Origin: Comamonadaceae bacterium
GTDB taxonomy: Bacteria; Pseudomonadota; Gammaproteobacteria; Burkholderiales; Burkholderiaceae_C
Length of the DNA stretch: 64,000 nt
Reading direction: 5' to 3'
Assembly: GCA_947373185.1 (NCBI GenBank)
Contig: CANBWP010000001.1
Span: 1 to 64,000, forward strand
Part shown: in pieces, positions 25,623-35,752 of the stretch
Numbering within the stretch: position 1 is the stretch's first letter
Layout: every line of letters starts with the position of its first letter
Program-made: the position numbers and the translations under genes
The notes under the pieces: model-generated
What the model was told of the DNA's origin: nothing
The model's database searches: none
Seen by the model: the letters and a program-made list of their open reading frames with translations, nothing else

Positions 25623-27142
25623 GGCGTCATTTTCAGACCTGTCACGCGCAAGAGACCATCAGGAATATTGCGAACACCTGCCAATTTGCCGTTGTAAGCC
25701 CAGAGCCAATTGCGGTGGTACAAATAAATGATGGGACGCTCTTTCATGACTTGTGCCGTGATTTGTTCCATGATTTTTTTACGTTTCACAGGATCGCGTT
25801 CAGCACGAGACTGATTCAACAAGGCATCGGTTTCAGCGCTGCAATAGCCTGTGTAATTGAGTGGCTGTTTGCAACCGTGAAAGCTGTACATGTTGCCATC
25901 GGGATCGGGGCGACCGCTCCAAGACAAGGTGTAGGCTTCAAAGTCACCCTTGTCGGCCATGTTCAGGGACGTTGCAAACTCTGCCGTTTGAATCTTCACA
26001 TCAAAACCGGCTTCGCGCGACATGGCTTGAATGACCACCGCCAGGCGTTGCGCATCTGAGGCTGTTGTGGTGACGAGGGTAAAGCTGGGTTTTTCGACGC
26101 CCGCTGCTTTGAGCAAGGCTTTGGCTTTTTCAATGTCACGCTTAGGCATGGGAACGTTCTTGGCATAGAACGGATTGTTCGGCGCAACCCACTGATTGCC
26201 CACCACGGCCTCGTTGTCCATGACCACTTGCGCCAAACCTTGACGGTCAAGCGAGAGTTCAAAGGCTTCGCGCACTCGGGCATCTCTGCCTAAAGGATTC
26301 TTTTTGGCTTGATCGCTTTTGCCCACATTGATGGTGATGCCTTGGTAGCCAATTTCAGTGATGCGTGAGACTTTGTACTTCTTGTCTTTCATGACGCCTT
26401 CCACATCGTTGGAGGCCATGCGCTCAATGAAGTCCAGTTGACCTGATTTCAAATTGGCCAAACGCACGGTGGCGTCAGGAATAGGGGTGTAAATGACTTT
26501 GTCAAAGTGGACAGCTTCTTTGTTCCAATAATTTGGAAATTTTTCCAAGACGATACGGTCTTGTGCCACGCGCTCTGCAAATTTGAAAGGTCCTGAACAA
26601 ACGGGGTGACTGCCAAATTTGTCGCCTGCAGCCGTCGCGGCTTTGGGCGAGACCATCATGCCGGCACGGTCAGTCAGCTGCGCTAACAAGGGGGCAAAGG
26701 GTGCGCTCAAATTCAAACGCACTGTGGAAGGGTCGATCACATCAATGCTTGTGACAGGGGCCAACTCGCCGCGGCGGTTGGAGCCGGCCATGTTTTTGTG
26801 TCGCTCCAAGTTGAATTTCACAGCTGCAGCGTCTAGCTTCTCACCATCGTGAAACGTCACGCCTTGGCGAATTTTGAGCGTCAGGGCTTTGTTGTCGGCA
26901 GACCATTCGTAGCTGGCGGCCAGCTGCGGCAAGATGTTGAGCTTCTCGTCAATGTCAAACAGCTTGTCACACAGAGCAGAAAAGACAATGCGACCCACAA
27001 AGCTGCGAGCCAGCGTCGGGTCGAGCACATCAGGATCTTCGGCCAAGCCGACTCGCAAAGTTTGCGCGCTTGCCATGCCTTGACTCATGGCCAAGAAGGC
27101 TGTGATGGAAGCAAGTAAAAACTTGCGGGTGCTGAATGTCAT
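25619..27142 (-). CDS. Family 5 extracellular solute-binding protein (DppA/GsiB-like)
   Basis: Periplasmic binding protein of 507 residues with a signal peptide ending near GMASAQ. The mature part starts [21 protein letters not shown], the SBP_bac_5 pattern, and contains FCG-like segments such as [15 protein letters not shown]. It delivers substrate to the DppB/DppC-like pair. The head gene for DUF1028 hints at short peptides or amino-acid derivatives, but the ligand cannot be read from sequence. Confidence 0.93.
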   Translation of the reverse strand: MTFSTRKFLLASITAFLAMSQGMASAQTLRVGLAEDPDVLDPTLARSFVGRIVFSALCDKLFDIDEKLNILPQLAASYEWSADNKALTLKIRQGVTFHDGEKLDAAAVKFNLERHKNMAGSNRRGELAPVTSIDVIDPSTVRLNLSAPFAPLLAQLTDRAGMMVSPKAATAAGDKFGSHPVCSGPFKFAERVAQDRIVLEKFPNYWNKEAVHFDKVIYTPIPDATVRLANLKSGQLDFIERMASNDVEGVMKDKKYKVSRITEIGYQGITINVGKSDQAKKNPLGRDARVREAFELSLDRQGLAQVVMDNEAVVGNQWVAPNNPFYAKNVPMPKRDIEKAKALLKAAGVEKPSFTLVTTTASDAQRLAVVIQAMSREAGFDVKIQTAEFATSLNMADKGDFEAYTLSWSGRPDPDGNMYSFHGCKQPLNYTGYCSAETDALLNQSRAERDPVKRKKIMEQITAQVMKERPIIYLYHRNWLWAYNGKLAGVRNIPDGLLRVTGLKMTP

Positions 27143-28233
27143 GAGGGCTCTCCTATTGCTGTGAATGAGGGTGTTTGTAAAAACGCAGATTGCAGTAATT
27201 TCAGATGTTGCGCATCGCGGTCATTTTTAGGGCGGTGCACTGGCTGCAAGGCCGCAGGTAAGTCTTGCCAGAGATGGCAGGCGATGGCGTGAGTGCCATT
27301 GACTTGCGGCAGCGGCACTGTCTCTTTGCAAAGGCGCGTTGCATGCGGGCAGCGCGTGTGAAAGTGGCAACCCGTTGGTGGATTCAACGGGCTGGGCACA
27401 TCGCCACCCAGCACACTGCGCTGCATTTGGATGCCTGGATGCGGCCTGGGGATGGCACTTAACAAGGCTTGCGTGTAGGGGTGTTGGGGGTTTGCAAAGA
27501 GTTGGTGCTTGTCAGCCAACTCAACCACGCGTCCTAAGTACATCACGGCGACACGATCGGCAATGTGTTTCACGACGGCTAAATCGTGGGCAATGAACAA
27601 GTAAGACAAGTTAAAGCGACGTTGCAGGTCTTGCAATAAGTTGACAACTTGCGCTTGTACAGAGACATCCAGCGCGGACACCGCCTCATCGCACACGATG
27701 AGCTTGGGCTCTACCGCCAAGGCCCTGGCAATGCCAATTCGCTGCCTCTGCCCGCCTGAAAATTCATGCGGGTAGCGCTGTGCATACTCGGGTGCCAGAC
27801 CAACCAGCTGCAGCAGTTCTTCCACCCGCTCTCGGTGTCGGCCTGCGTGCAATTGATGTAATTTCAAGGGTTCACTCAAGCACTGAAACACGGTCATGCG
27901 CGGGTTCAGAGAAGAAAATGGATCCTGAAAAATGATTTGCATTTCTTTGCGTTGCGAGCGCAATTGGTCGCTCGAAAGTTCCGCCAAATCTTGTCCAGAA
28001 AAGATGACGCGACCCATCGTCGGTTCTATCAAGCGCAGCGCCAAGCGGCCCAAGGTGGACTTGCCGCAACCTGATTCACCCACAATGCCCAGTGTTTCGC
28101 CAGCGCGCAATTGCAGGTCCACGCCATCGACTGCGCGCACGGTGTCGTGCTTGCGCCCAAACAAGCTGGGGTTGACAGGGAAATGTTTCACAAGTCCCTG
28201 AATTTGAAGCAAGGGTGTGTCAGTGCTGTGCAT
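27139..28233 (-). CDS. Peptide ABC transporter ATPase (DppF-like)
   Basis: Nucleotide-binding subunit, 364 residues. Walker A is GESGCGKST, the ABC signature [15 protein letters not shown] and Walker [13 protein letters not shown]. The C-terminal oligopeptide-transporter extension has [15 protein letters not shown]. It overlaps the DppD-like gene by 14 bases and the binding-protein gene by ATGA. A roughly 50-residue tail beyond the usual end is unremarkable and poorly conserved. Confidence 0.93.
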   Translation of the reverse strand: MHSTDTPLLQIQGLVKHFPVNPSLFGRKHDTVRAVDGVDLQLRAGETLGIVGESGCGKSTLGRLALRLIEPTMGRVIFSGQDLAELSSDQLRSQRKEMQIIFQDPFSSLNPRMTVFQCLSEPLKLHQLHAGRHRERVEELLQLVGLAPEYAQRYPHEFSGGQRQRIGIARALAVEPKLIVCDEAVSALDVSVQAQVVNLLQDLQRRFNLSYLFIAHDLAVVKHIADRVAVMYLGRVVELADKHQLFANPQHPYTQALLSAIPRPHPGIQMQRSVLGGDVPSPLNPPTGCHFHTRCPHATRLCKETVPLPQVNGTHAIACHLWQDLPAALQPVHRPKNDRDAQHLKLLQSAFLQTPSFTAIGEPS

Positions 28234-29221
28234 GGGGCATCAATATTTCTGCATGAAGCGGTGCACGCAAGCATGCACTCCAATGACCGGGTGTGATCTC
28301 TGTCAGTTGAGGTGTTTGCAATTTGCATTGATCTTGTGCAAACGGGCAACGCTGCGCAAATGAACAACCCTGAGGCCTGTTCATAGGGTTTGGAACTTGG
28401 CCTTCGATGGCGGAGAGCCGATCTTGAACTTCATCGAGTTGCGGTATGGACCCCAGCAGGCCCACTGTGTAGGGGTGTTGTGGCTTGTCAAACAAGGCCT
28501 GAACAGGTGCCTGCTCCACCACCTGCCCTGCATACATGACAATCACTTGATCGGCTACTTCTGCCACCACGCCTAAATCGTGTGTGATCAAAATGATGGC
28601 CGTGTTGGTTTCCTCTTGCAGGGTACGCATCAATTCTAGAATTTGCGCCTGAATGGTCACATCCAAAGCGGTTGTCGGCTCATCCGCAATCAGCAGTTTG
28701 GGATTGCAAGACAAGGCCATGGCAATCATGACCCGCTGGCGCATGCCACCCGACAATTGATGCGGGTAATCATTCATGCGTCTTTCTGGTGCAGGAATGC
28801 GCACTTTTTCAAGCATCTCTAATGCACGCGCACTGGCCTGAATGCGGCTTAGCGGTAAGTGGCGCATCAGGCCCTCAATGATCTGTTCGCCCACTGTGAA
28901 CGCAGGATTGAGGGATGTCATGGGCTCTTGAAAAATCATGGCCATGCGATTTCCGCGCAGATTTTGCAACGCTGCTTGTGAGGCACCCACCAACTCTTGG
29001 CCCTCAAATTGAATCGAGCCGCTGCGAATCGTGCCTGCTGGCTTGGCCAACAAGCCCATGATGGACAGCGAGGTGACGCTTTTGCCGCAACCCGACTCGC
29101 CCACAATGGCCAGGGTCTGACCAGCATCCACGCTAAAGCTCACGCTGTTGACTGCCGTTAATGGGCCCACATCAGTTTTGAAACTGGTGACCAAATCCTT
29201 GACTTGCAAAATAGTCGACAT
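28220..29221 (-). CDS. Peptide ABC transporter ATPase (DppD-like)
   Basis: Nucleotide-binding subunit, 333 residues, with Walker A GESGCGKS, signature [15 protein letters not shown], Walker [13 protein letters not shown] and the C-terminal Cys motif [15 protein letters not shown] of this subfamily. It pairs with the DppF-like ATPase encoded just downstream. The gene lies 6 bases after the DUF1028 gene. Confidence 0.94.
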   Translation of the reverse strand: MSTILQVKDLVTSFKTDVGPLTAVNSVSFSVDAGQTLAIVGESGCGKSVTSLSIMGLLAKPAGTIRSGSIQFEGQELVGASQAALQNLRGNRMAMIFQEPMTSLNPAFTVGEQIIEGLMRHLPLSRIQASARALEMLEKVRIPAPERRMNDYPHQLSGGMRQRVMIAMALSCNPKLLIADEPTTALDVTIQAQILELMRTLQEETNTAIILITHDLGVVAEVADQVIVMYAGQVVEQAPVQALFDKPQHPYTVGLLGSIPQLDEVQDRLSAIEGQVPNPMNRPQGCSFAQRCPFAQDQCKLQTPQLTEITPGHWSACLRAPLHAEILMPHAQH

Positions 29222-29227
29222 GGGGTA

Positions 29228-29971
29228 TCAAACTCTGGGATCGGTTGAAGGGTTGGCTTGTGTTCGACGACGCTCTTGCTGAAACGATTCAATGCGCGCT
29301 TCGATCAAACTTCTGTCTGTGACACCACTGGGACTGTGACGGCCAGGCAGACAGGTTAAAAAGGCTTGAAAACGTTCAAGGCTTTTGTCATACAAGCGTT
29401 TCAATTCATTCAAGGGGTCTTCGTGATCATCCACCCGGATGTCAAGCTGGAGGTAATCTTCGTCTGCATGAATGCGCAAAGCGGCAGATTGTTTGCCGCG
29501 TTTGTCGCCACCGGCAAGTTCACCGGCTTGCATGCCCAAAATAAGTCGCTCAGCCAAAGGCAAGCCTTCAGCAGCTAAAAAAGCTTTGGCTGTTTCTTCT
29601 AGCACTTGGGGACCCGCCAGCATGTTGCCGGCAATGCTGAAGTGCTCACCCGCCAAATGACCGCACCAATCAATGCAGGACTTGCCAGTGTGGGCAACCG
29701 GTTCACCTTGCGCGGGCAGTAAGTGAACTTGGCGTTGGTCACGGCCTTCATCCGTGGCCAATAAGTTTTGCATGACTTGGTTTGGGGTCATACCCTTTTG
29801 CATGCCCTCTAAACCCAATGGACCGAGCAGAGGGTTCATCAGGGCTTGGGTTGAAACGGCGCCCACCCCTCTTTGGGTGTGGACACACAGGGCGCCGACC
29901 GCAAAGAAACGTGAGGCAATGGCCACGCCAAATGTGCCATCGGGGGCTCGAGCCAGCAAAGACCAAGTCAT
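29228..29971 (-). CDS. DUF1028 family protein (putative Ntn-hydrolase fold)
   Basis: 247-residue protein beginning MTWSLLARAPDGTFGVAIAS and containing GVGAVSTQALMNPLLGPLGL and FSIAGNMLAG, the DUF1028 pattern. Members resemble N-terminal nucleophile hydrolases and are often encoded beside peptide transporters. A role in hydrolysing an imported peptide or amide is plausible but not shown. It leads the leftward transporter operon; an AT-rich region upstream (29972-30050) may hold the promoter. Confidence 0.85.
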   Translation of the reverse strand: MTWSLLARAPDGTFGVAIASRFFAVGALCVHTQRGVGAVSTQALMNPLLGPLGLEGMQKGMTPNQVMQNLLATDEGRDQRQVHLLPAQGEPVAHTGKSCIDWCGHLAGEHFSIAGNMLAGPQVLEETAKAFLAAEGLPLAERLILGMQAGELAGGDKRGKQSAALRIHADEDYLQLDIRVDDHEDPLNELKRLYDKSLERFQAFLTCLPGRHSPSGVTDRSLIEARIESFQQERRRTQANPSTDPRV

Positions 29972-30050
29972 TGTTTTAAGTTCTAAATTGGTGCAGTATT
30001 TTCAGTAAGTGAGCCATTAAAGCAAAAATAATGCCACATTGTAATAATTT

Positions 30051-31511
30051 TCAATTGACCAAGGGTTCAGCAATGATGGTCAGACTGATCGCCGTGAGGG
30101 CAATCATGACCAGTGTGACAGGTAGATTCAGGACCCAAGCTTTGAGGCGTACGCCGCGAGTGCGCATTGCGTAAAAGTTGGCAACACGGTGTGACATGAA
30201 CACTGAAATGACGTGGCCAAGCACAATGCTGAAGGTGGCCACATACCAAGTGAGTTTTGCATCAACCAAGCTGATGTCGGGATAGTACTGCGCTGTCCCC
30301 AACAGGTTCCAGCCAAAGCCAAAGGGGTCTGATGACAAGGCAATGATGTTCTGGCCTTGTATGAAAAAAGAAGAAAAATTGTGTGCAAGCAAGTAAGCCA
30401 TGGCAATGGGCAACAGGCTGGCTAAAAAGGCATTGGCAAGCTCAACCGTGGTCACTTGAACATCGTTGGCCGTTGACGCATGACGCTCGCAGAAGTTCAG
30501 CAAACAACGGGTGGCATAACAGGTCAACAAATAGCTCAAGAGTAGGGAAAGCCAAAGTCCGATCAAACCCAATGCACCTAGCCAGTAGCCATTGGTGTCG
30601 GATCGCATGAAGGCCAAATGGGTCATCCACTTTTCAAAAACCAACCAGGCAGGACCTGCATGAATGCCATCAAACAAAACGCTGGTGAAGATGGCAATGA
30701 GCAACGCAACTGTGCTGATGTCAGCTTGCGAAGGGCAAGACATTGTCGCTTGATCCTCTTTGCCATGACCCATCAACATGTGCCGAGCTTGTCCAATCAA
30801 CTCAAAATACAAAGTGAACCCATCAGCGTGCGAACGCCATTGTGAGGGCCCCCAAAGTGTCATGCCTAGCCATGTGATCGCGCTATAAGCGGCAATGAAC
30901 CAGCCAAGTCGATGGGGCATGGCCGCAATGGGATAAATGATTTCAAGTCCGCACCACGTCAACAGTGAGAGGCATGCCGGCCAACGTCCCCATGTCAAGG
31001 GCCAATTGAGCAAGGGTTTTTGGCGCGAAGCATTGCCAACGCGCAGCCATGCAACTCGCGCTGATTGATAGACACACAACCAAGGATCCAGGTGTTGCCA
31101 ATGGTTGCCAAACAGCATGCAGGCGAATGAGCTGCCCAGCCACCAGACTATCCAGATGAACGTGGGAGAGAAATTCATCAAAGGATCTGCAGAGCCAAAA
31201 AAAGCAGACAGAAAAGTCAGCAGCAACAAAGCGACTGCACACACCTTGAGAATCAGGGTCCAGGCTGTGAGCGGACCTGGGGGATTGAACGCTGGGTTTT
31301 GCGCTTGGAGGTTCAGCGTGAAACGGGTGACATCAAGGTCTTTGTTTTGAATGAACGGTGTCCATAAAAAACTCAAGAGCACGACGCAACATGCGGCAAA
31401 AATGACCCAGTTCATGGGCACAGGCAAGTCATAGCGTTCGCCAAAGCCATGGGCCCAAACGACTTGTGGCGCACACAGCAAAAGACAGCGCAGGTGTTTC
31501 AACTTCAACAT
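30051..31511 (-). CDS. Polytopic membrane protein of unknown function (resembles proteins labelled fenitrothion hydrolase)
   Basis: 486-residue membrane protein with about ten hydrophobic helices. After a signal-like first helix comes AHGFGERYDLPVPMNW, an opening I recall from a family of membrane proteins often annotated as fenitrothion hydrolase; I cannot verify that, and the enzymatic label would be uncertain anyway. Many conserved Trp and His residues lie between helices, for example FGNHWQHLDPW. I chose the ATG at 31511; a TTG eight codons earlier is possible. It is the third gene of an operon with a cupredoxin-like and an LVIVD-repeat protein. Confidence 0.6.
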   Translation of the reverse strand: MLKLKHLRCLLLCAPQVVWAHGFGERYDLPVPMNWVIFAACCVVLLSFLWTPFIQNKDLDVTRFTLNLQAQNPAFNPPGPLTAWTLILKVCAVALLLLTFLSAFFGSADPLMNFSPTFIWIVWWLGSSFACMLFGNHWQHLDPWLCVYQSARVAWLRVGNASRQKPLLNWPLTWGRWPACLSLLTWCGLEIIYPIAAMPHRLGWFIAAYSAITWLGMTLWGPSQWRSHADGFTLYFELIGQARHMLMGHGKEDQATMSCPSQADISTVALLIAIFTSVLFDGIHAGPAWLVFEKWMTHLAFMRSDTNGYWLGALGLIGLWLSLLLSYLLTCYATRCLLNFCERHASTANDVQVTTVELANAFLASLLPIAMAYLLAHNFSSFFIQGQNIIALSSDPFGFGWNLLGTAQYYPDISLVDAKLTWYVATFSIVLGHVISVFMSHRVANFYAMRTRGVRLKAWVLNLPVTLVMIALTAISLTIIAEPLVN

Positions 31512-31538
31512 GAATCTACGCAGTGTTGAGCCCAAGAA

Positions 31539-31922
31539 TTAAGGGGGCAAGACTTCAAGACTGGCCAAGGGCGGAGCGTGCGAGTGGGTGGCCGAGCTGG
31601 CGGCTGAACTGACTGCGGGATGAGGGTGCCATTGAATTTTGAATTTGCCACTCGACTTGGCCACAAAATTCAAAGTTTGGACGTCATTTTCTTTGAGCGA
31701 CAAGCTCAAGTGATAGGCATGAAAATGAAGTTCACCCGCAACAGCACTGGTGACCTGAAGGTGGACATTGGCATGTTGGGGAACTTTGAAAACGACCGTG
31801 TTGATCGGCTGGGCATTGTCTGGAATGGTCAATGACAATGAAACGTCCGTTGGCGCTGCATAGGAAGGCAAGGCAATGCCTGCGCTCAAACAGAGCGCAA
31901 GCATCATTGAGGCAAACCTCAT
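31539..31922 (-). CDS. Small secreted cupredoxin-like protein
   Basis: 127 residues with a clear signal peptide (MRFASMMLALCLSAGIALPSYA). The mature part has the run GELHFHAYHLSLSLKENDVQ, then SSGKFKIQWHPHP, and ends LASLEVLPP. This is the pattern of the small cupredoxin domains that carry a HxHxY-type motif, and the C-terminal loop is His-rich. Copper binding is therefore a reasonable inference, though no classical Cys ligand is present. The GTG three codons upstream is an alternative start. It sits between the LVIVD-repeat gene (18 bases) and the membrane-protein gene. Confidence 0.55.
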   Translation of the reverse strand: MRFASMMLALCLSAGIALPSYAAPTDVSLSLTIPDNAQPINTVVFKVPQHANVHLQVTSAVAGELHFHAYHLSLSLKENDVQTLNFVAKSSGKFKIQWHPHPAVSSAASSATHSHAPPLASLEVLPP

Positions 31923-31940
31923 CCAAATCACAAGGCTTGC

Positions 31941-33419
31941 TTACTTCTGGGCCTGCGACCAATCTGCAATTTTTCGTGCAGAGCCAGTCAGTTCCAAAAT
32001 GTGCATGCCGGAGTTGGCACGGTCAACGATGTAGATATAGCCGCGCTCATCCACTTCAACGTTATTGGTTTGGATGGCTCGTTTTTTGGAAGCGGCGGTA
32101 AAGGGCAGGGCAGACTCTTGACCGGGCGGTGTCAAGAGGGCGACTGTGTTGGCGTTGAGCGGCGGAATGTAGTACGCCACTTCTTTGGGGTTCATGGGGT
32201 TGCGTACATCCAAGACGCGAACACCCGCGTTGAAGTGCGCAAAGAACATGAGCTTCTTGTAATAAAGCGGCGTCATGTTTTCGTTTGACGAATGGGTGCC
32301 AAAGCGTCCACCCTTGGCGCAGAAATTTTCTTTGGTCTCAGGCACTGTCCAGCTGGCCACGCCAAAGGGTTTGGTCTCAGTGGTGATGTCCACAAACCAA
32401 ACCATCTGACGCCCTTCCATGCATTCTTTTTGAATGGCTTCATCGGTGACCACAATGAAGTCGCGAACGCGGCCCAAATGGTTGTGCGCAAATTCTGGAA
32501 TGTCAACGCCAAACATGGGGAAAACTGTGTGTGCACCATGCATGGGTGGCAAGTCAAGGCGTGCCACTTGGGGGTACAGCAAGTTTTCGGGTGTGGGGTC
32601 TTTGGCGCCATTCAGCAATTTTTCGCGGTCCACAATTTGCAGGACGCCTTCGGTGTTGGTGCCATAACCAAAGAACACGCGATTGCCTTTAGGTCCTGTG
32701 GAGATCGGGCCATGCAAGGAAATGGGCACAGGACCACCTGCGCCAGGCTGTTGGCCGATCAAACCAAAGTCACGGATGAACACGGGTTTGGCAGGATCTG
32801 ACAAATCGTAAATTTGCGTCATGCGGTTGGTGCGCCACTGAGGATTGCCAGAGACCAAGTAGGCAATACCTGTGTCGCATTCCCAAAAGTTTTTGTGGGT
32901 GCCTTTGAGGCCTTTGCCGATGGTGGTCAACAGGGTGGGTTTGGCGGGTTCAGAAACGTCCCAAACTTCATGCGATTGGTTGCCAAAGACACGCAACATG
33001 TAAAACTTATTTTTGTCGGCTTTGGGCAAGGTCGCACCGCTGCAGATGCGCACCATTTGCGCACCACCTTGTTCCGCTTTGCCCTCTTCACCAGGCAAAT
33101 GGGCCAGATACTGGGGGTGCTTTGGATCGGTCACGTCAATGATGGAGGTACCGTTGTCCTCCATTTTGCCGTTCAAGGGGTTGATTTTTTTATCGCCGTG
33201 GTGACCGATGTAGGCAATCCAGCGGTTGCCTTGTTTTTGAATGGTCGGTTGGTAGGCTGTTCTGGCTTGCAGGTCGCTGTAGCCCACCAATTTCATGTTC
33301 TGGGCTTCGGCTGATTCTGCTTTTTCTGCTTTTTCTGCCCATGCGTTTTGCATGCCAAGGGCAGCAATGAGCGTCAGGGCCAGGACGGCACGAGTGCCGC
33401 GATCAATGCGTTTCAACAT
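31941..33419 (-). CDS. Secreted LVIVD-repeat beta-propeller protein
   Basis: 492 residues with a signal peptide (cleavage near QNAWA) and a beta-propeller of LVIVD-type repeats. Examples are GTSIIDVTDPKHPQYLAHL, SHEVWDVSEPAKPTLL, TQIYDLSDPAKPVFI and GVRVLDVRNPMNPKEVAYY. Five or more Cys and several His residues are spread through the blades. The biochemical role is unknown; exported LVIVD proteins are usually surface or periplasmic. It is the first gene of a leftward three-gene operon. Confidence 0.8.
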   Translation of the reverse strand: MLKRIDRGTRAVLALTLIAALGMQNAWAEKAEKAESAEAQNMKLVGYSDLQARTAYQPTIQKQGNRWIAYIGHHGDKKINPLNGKMEDNGTSIIDVTDPKHPQYLAHLPGEEGKAEQGGAQMVRICSGATLPKADKNKFYMLRVFGNQSHEVWDVSEPAKPTLLTTIGKGLKGTHKNFWECDTGIAYLVSGNPQWRTNRMTQIYDLSDPAKPVFIRDFGLIGQQPGAGGPVPISLHGPISTGPKGNRVFFGYGTNTEGVLQIVDREKLLNGAKDPTPENLLYPQVARLDLPPMHGAHTVFPMFGVDIPEFAHNHLGRVRDFIVVTDEAIQKECMEGRQMVWFVDITTETKPFGVASWTVPETKENFCAKGGRFGTHSSNENMTPLYYKKLMFFAHFNAGVRVLDVRNPMNPKEVAYYIPPLNANTVALLTPPGQESALPFTAASKKRAIQTNNVEVDERGYIYIVDRANSGMHILELTGSARKIADWSQAQK

Positions 33420-33628
33420 GGGGAGTGTCCTCAGGGGTGCTTGCTTGAAAGGTTTCGCTGGATTCTCCTGCAGGCTTGGATGTCGACAAATAGGTAGTTA
33501 CGCGCGTGAATGTCCGCTAGAAATGGAACGCCTGTTCTTCTATCTGGAGCGCTGCTTAGGGATTGTCAGAATAAGCCGGAGCGACTTTCATTGATATGGT
33601 GAGCCCACCGCAGACTAGGCTTGACACC

Positions 33629-34864
33629 ATGCTTCAACGTTTCTTTATTCCGACTTTCTCTTCCATGTGCCCCGCGTGGGTTCTGACTTGCCTGCTCAGC
33701 GCATGCATGGTGCCCAGCACGAGCCTGGCCCAAAGTTGGGGTCCTCGCAATTTGGCAGCGCTGAAGTTGGAAGCGCAAACGAGAGCAGATCGAAAACTTC
33801 CACCCGTCGACCATGTGGGCTCTGAAGACATGCGCACAGCCTTGTCCAACATTCAATCGTTGAATCCCGATGAGTGGGCCAATGCATTCATGGCCATCGG
33901 CGATGAGTACGTGAAGCAAGCCGATCAAGTTTTGAAAACAGAGCCTGCCATCGCAGCCCAAAAATACAAGCAGGCTTGGGAGGTCTACAACGCTGCGCGC
34001 TGGCCCACAGAAAACTCTGATCGTAAAAAAGTAGCTTATCAAAAGGCCTTGGCAGCATTTGTTCAATATGGCCAACTGTTGACCCCCAAGATGGAAGTCG
34101 TTCGTTTCCCCTTTGATGGAAAAGAAGTGGTTGCGTATTTGCGTTTGCCAACGGGTGTTCGACCTGCGCCCTTGTTGTTTGCCATCAGCGGCTTAGATAC
34201 GCGCAAGGAGGACATGGTGGTGACCAACGATCTTTTCTTGAAAAATGGCGTAGGCATTTTTGCCATTGATCAGCCTGGCACGGGCCAATCTCCTTTCAAA
34301 ATTGATGTTGGTTCAGAGCGGGTCTTTAGTGCGGCCCTCGATTTTTTACAAACCAGAACGGATGTGGATGCCAAACGCATTGTGGTTCGAGGTCAAAGTT
34401 GGGCCGGCTATTGGGCCGCCATCATGGGCTACACCGAGAAAGATCGAATTCGCGGCACTGTGGTCCATGGCGTAGGCATTCATGGCTATTTTTCCTCTCA
34501 GTGGCAAGACAAAGGCTTGGCCACCGAGGAGTATTTGTTTGACCTGCTGCCTGCCCGTGCAGCAGTCTATGGCGTTCAAACCCGTGAGGAATTTTTGGCC
34601 TACGGCCCACGCATGTCTTTGTTGACCCAGGGCTTTTTGGACAAGCCATCAGCGCCCATGTTGCTCATCAATGGACTGAAAGACACGCAGCAGCCCATCG
34701 ATGACTTGTTTTTGCTCATGAGCCACGGCGATCCAAAGGATGTCTGGATGAACCCTGCGGGTGGCCACATGGGGCGCTCTTCCCAGTGGTCAGCGCCGCA
34801 AATTACGGAAAAAGTGGTGTTGCCTTGGGTGCTCCGAAAATTGCAAATTGGGGCCAAGAACTAG
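33629..34864 (+). CDS. Exported alpha/beta-hydrolase (FrsA/DUF1100-like)
   Basis: 411-residue hydrolase with an N-terminal export signal that contains a possible lipobox (LLSAC). The catalytic set is a nucleophile Ser in VRGQSWAGYWA, an acid in LINGLKDTQQP and a His in PAGGHMGRS, with the oxyanion turn FAISGLDTRKED. The frame is open from 33596; the ATG at 33629 starts directly before the signal helix and is preferred. It is divergent from the LVIVD operon. The substrate is unknown. Confidence 0.75.
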   Translation: MLQRFFIPTFSSMCPAWVLTCLLSACMVPSTSLAQSWGPRNLAALKLEAQTRADRKLPPVDHVGSEDMRTALSNIQSLNPDEWANAFMAIGDEYVKQADQVLKTEPAIAAQKYKQAWEVYNAARWPTENSDRKKVAYQKALAAFVQYGQLLTPKMEVVRFPFDGKEVVAYLRLPTGVRPAPLLFAISGLDTRKEDMVVTNDLFLKNGVGIFAIDQPGTGQSPFKIDVGSERVFSAALDFLQTRTDVDAKRIVVRGQSWAGYWAAIMGYTEKDRIRGTVVHGVGIHGYFSSQWQDKGLATEEYLFDLLPARAAVYGVQTREEFLAYGPRMSLLTQGFLDKPSAPMLLINGLKDTQQPIDDLFLLMSHGDPKDVWMNPAGGHMGRSSQWSAPQITEKVVLPWVLRKLQIGAKN

Positions 34865-34950
34865 AAAGCGATTCGGCTTGATAATTCTCAGATGCAAGGC
34901 GCTGATTGTTGAAATCCACGCGCCATGAAACTCACACAGGATTTAAAAGC

Positions 34951-35739
34951 ATGACACGCATGCCCTCTTTGTACATTCCTCACGGCGGTGGACCCTCATT
35001 CTTCATGACCGGAGAACGCAAGCTCAAGTACCAGGCCACAGAAAATTTCTTGCGAAGTATTCAAGACATCTTGCCAGCCAAACCGACCGCCATCCTCATC
35101 ATCACGGCGCATTGGGAAACACGCATTCCGACGTTGACCGGTGGCGCACATCCCGGTTTGATTTACGACTACTACGGATTTCCACCAGAGACATATGAGT
35201 TGACCTATCCCGCGCCAGGCGCCCCAGCCTTGGCTCAGCGTGCCGCCGAATTGGTCAAACAAGCAGGTTTTCCCGCTGTGGTCGACGCTGAATATGGCTG
35301 GGACCACGGCGTCTTCATTCCGCTTAAAGTGATGTACCCCGACGCTGAAGTGCCTGTGGTGGCCATGTCATTGCACGAGAGTTTGAACCCCGAGTTGCAC
35401 AGCCATTTGGGCCGTTCTCTCAGCGCTTTGCGCGACGAAGGGGTGTTGATTTTGGGGGCGGGCATGAGTTATCACAACCTGCGCAATTTTGCAGACCACG
35501 CGCAAGCGTCTTTTGCATTTCACGACTGGCTGGACCAGTCGCTGGCGGGCAATTGGGCAGAGCGATGTGATCGTTTGGCGCAATGGCACGCAGCCCCTGG
35601 GGGGCGCGCCTCCCATCCACGCGAAGAGCATTTGCTGCCCTTGATGGTGGCCAGCGGCGCGGGTTCTGATTTGCCTGGGCGGCCTATTTGGCGAGGCTCA
35701 GTGGGGCCAACATGCTTGGGTGCGTGGGCGTTTGATTAA
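34951..35739 (+). CDS. DODA-type extradiol aromatic ring-opening dioxygenase
   Basis: Class III extradiol dioxygenase (LigB fold) of 262 residues. The metal and substrate histidines are visible in YIPHGGGPSFF, ITAHWETRIPT and WDHGVFIPLKVMYP, with the late motif GAGMSYHNLRNF. Members such as YgiD open catechol-type rings. The ATG at 34951 fits the family start; the longer frame from 34906 adds an unconserved tail. No other aromatic pathway gene is adjacent, so the substrate remains open. Confidence 0.87.
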   Translation: MTRMPSLYIPHGGGPSFFMTGERKLKYQATENFLRSIQDILPAKPTAILIITAHWETRIPTLTGGAHPGLIYDYYGFPPETYELTYPAPGAPALAQRAAELVKQAGFPAVVDAEYGWDHGVFIPLKVMYPDAEVPVVAMSLHESLNPELHSHLGRSLSALRDEGVLILGAGMSYHNLRNFADHAQASFAFHDWLDQSLAGNWAERCDRLAQWHAAPGGRASHPREEHLLPLMVASGAGSDLPGRPIWRGSVGPTCLGAWAFD

Positions 35740-35752
35740 CGACGGGTCTGAA

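Noticed and set aside
30051-31511. Confident assignment as fenitrothion hydrolase
   Set aside because: It rests on a remembered label for similar membrane proteins. No catalytic motif can be seen.
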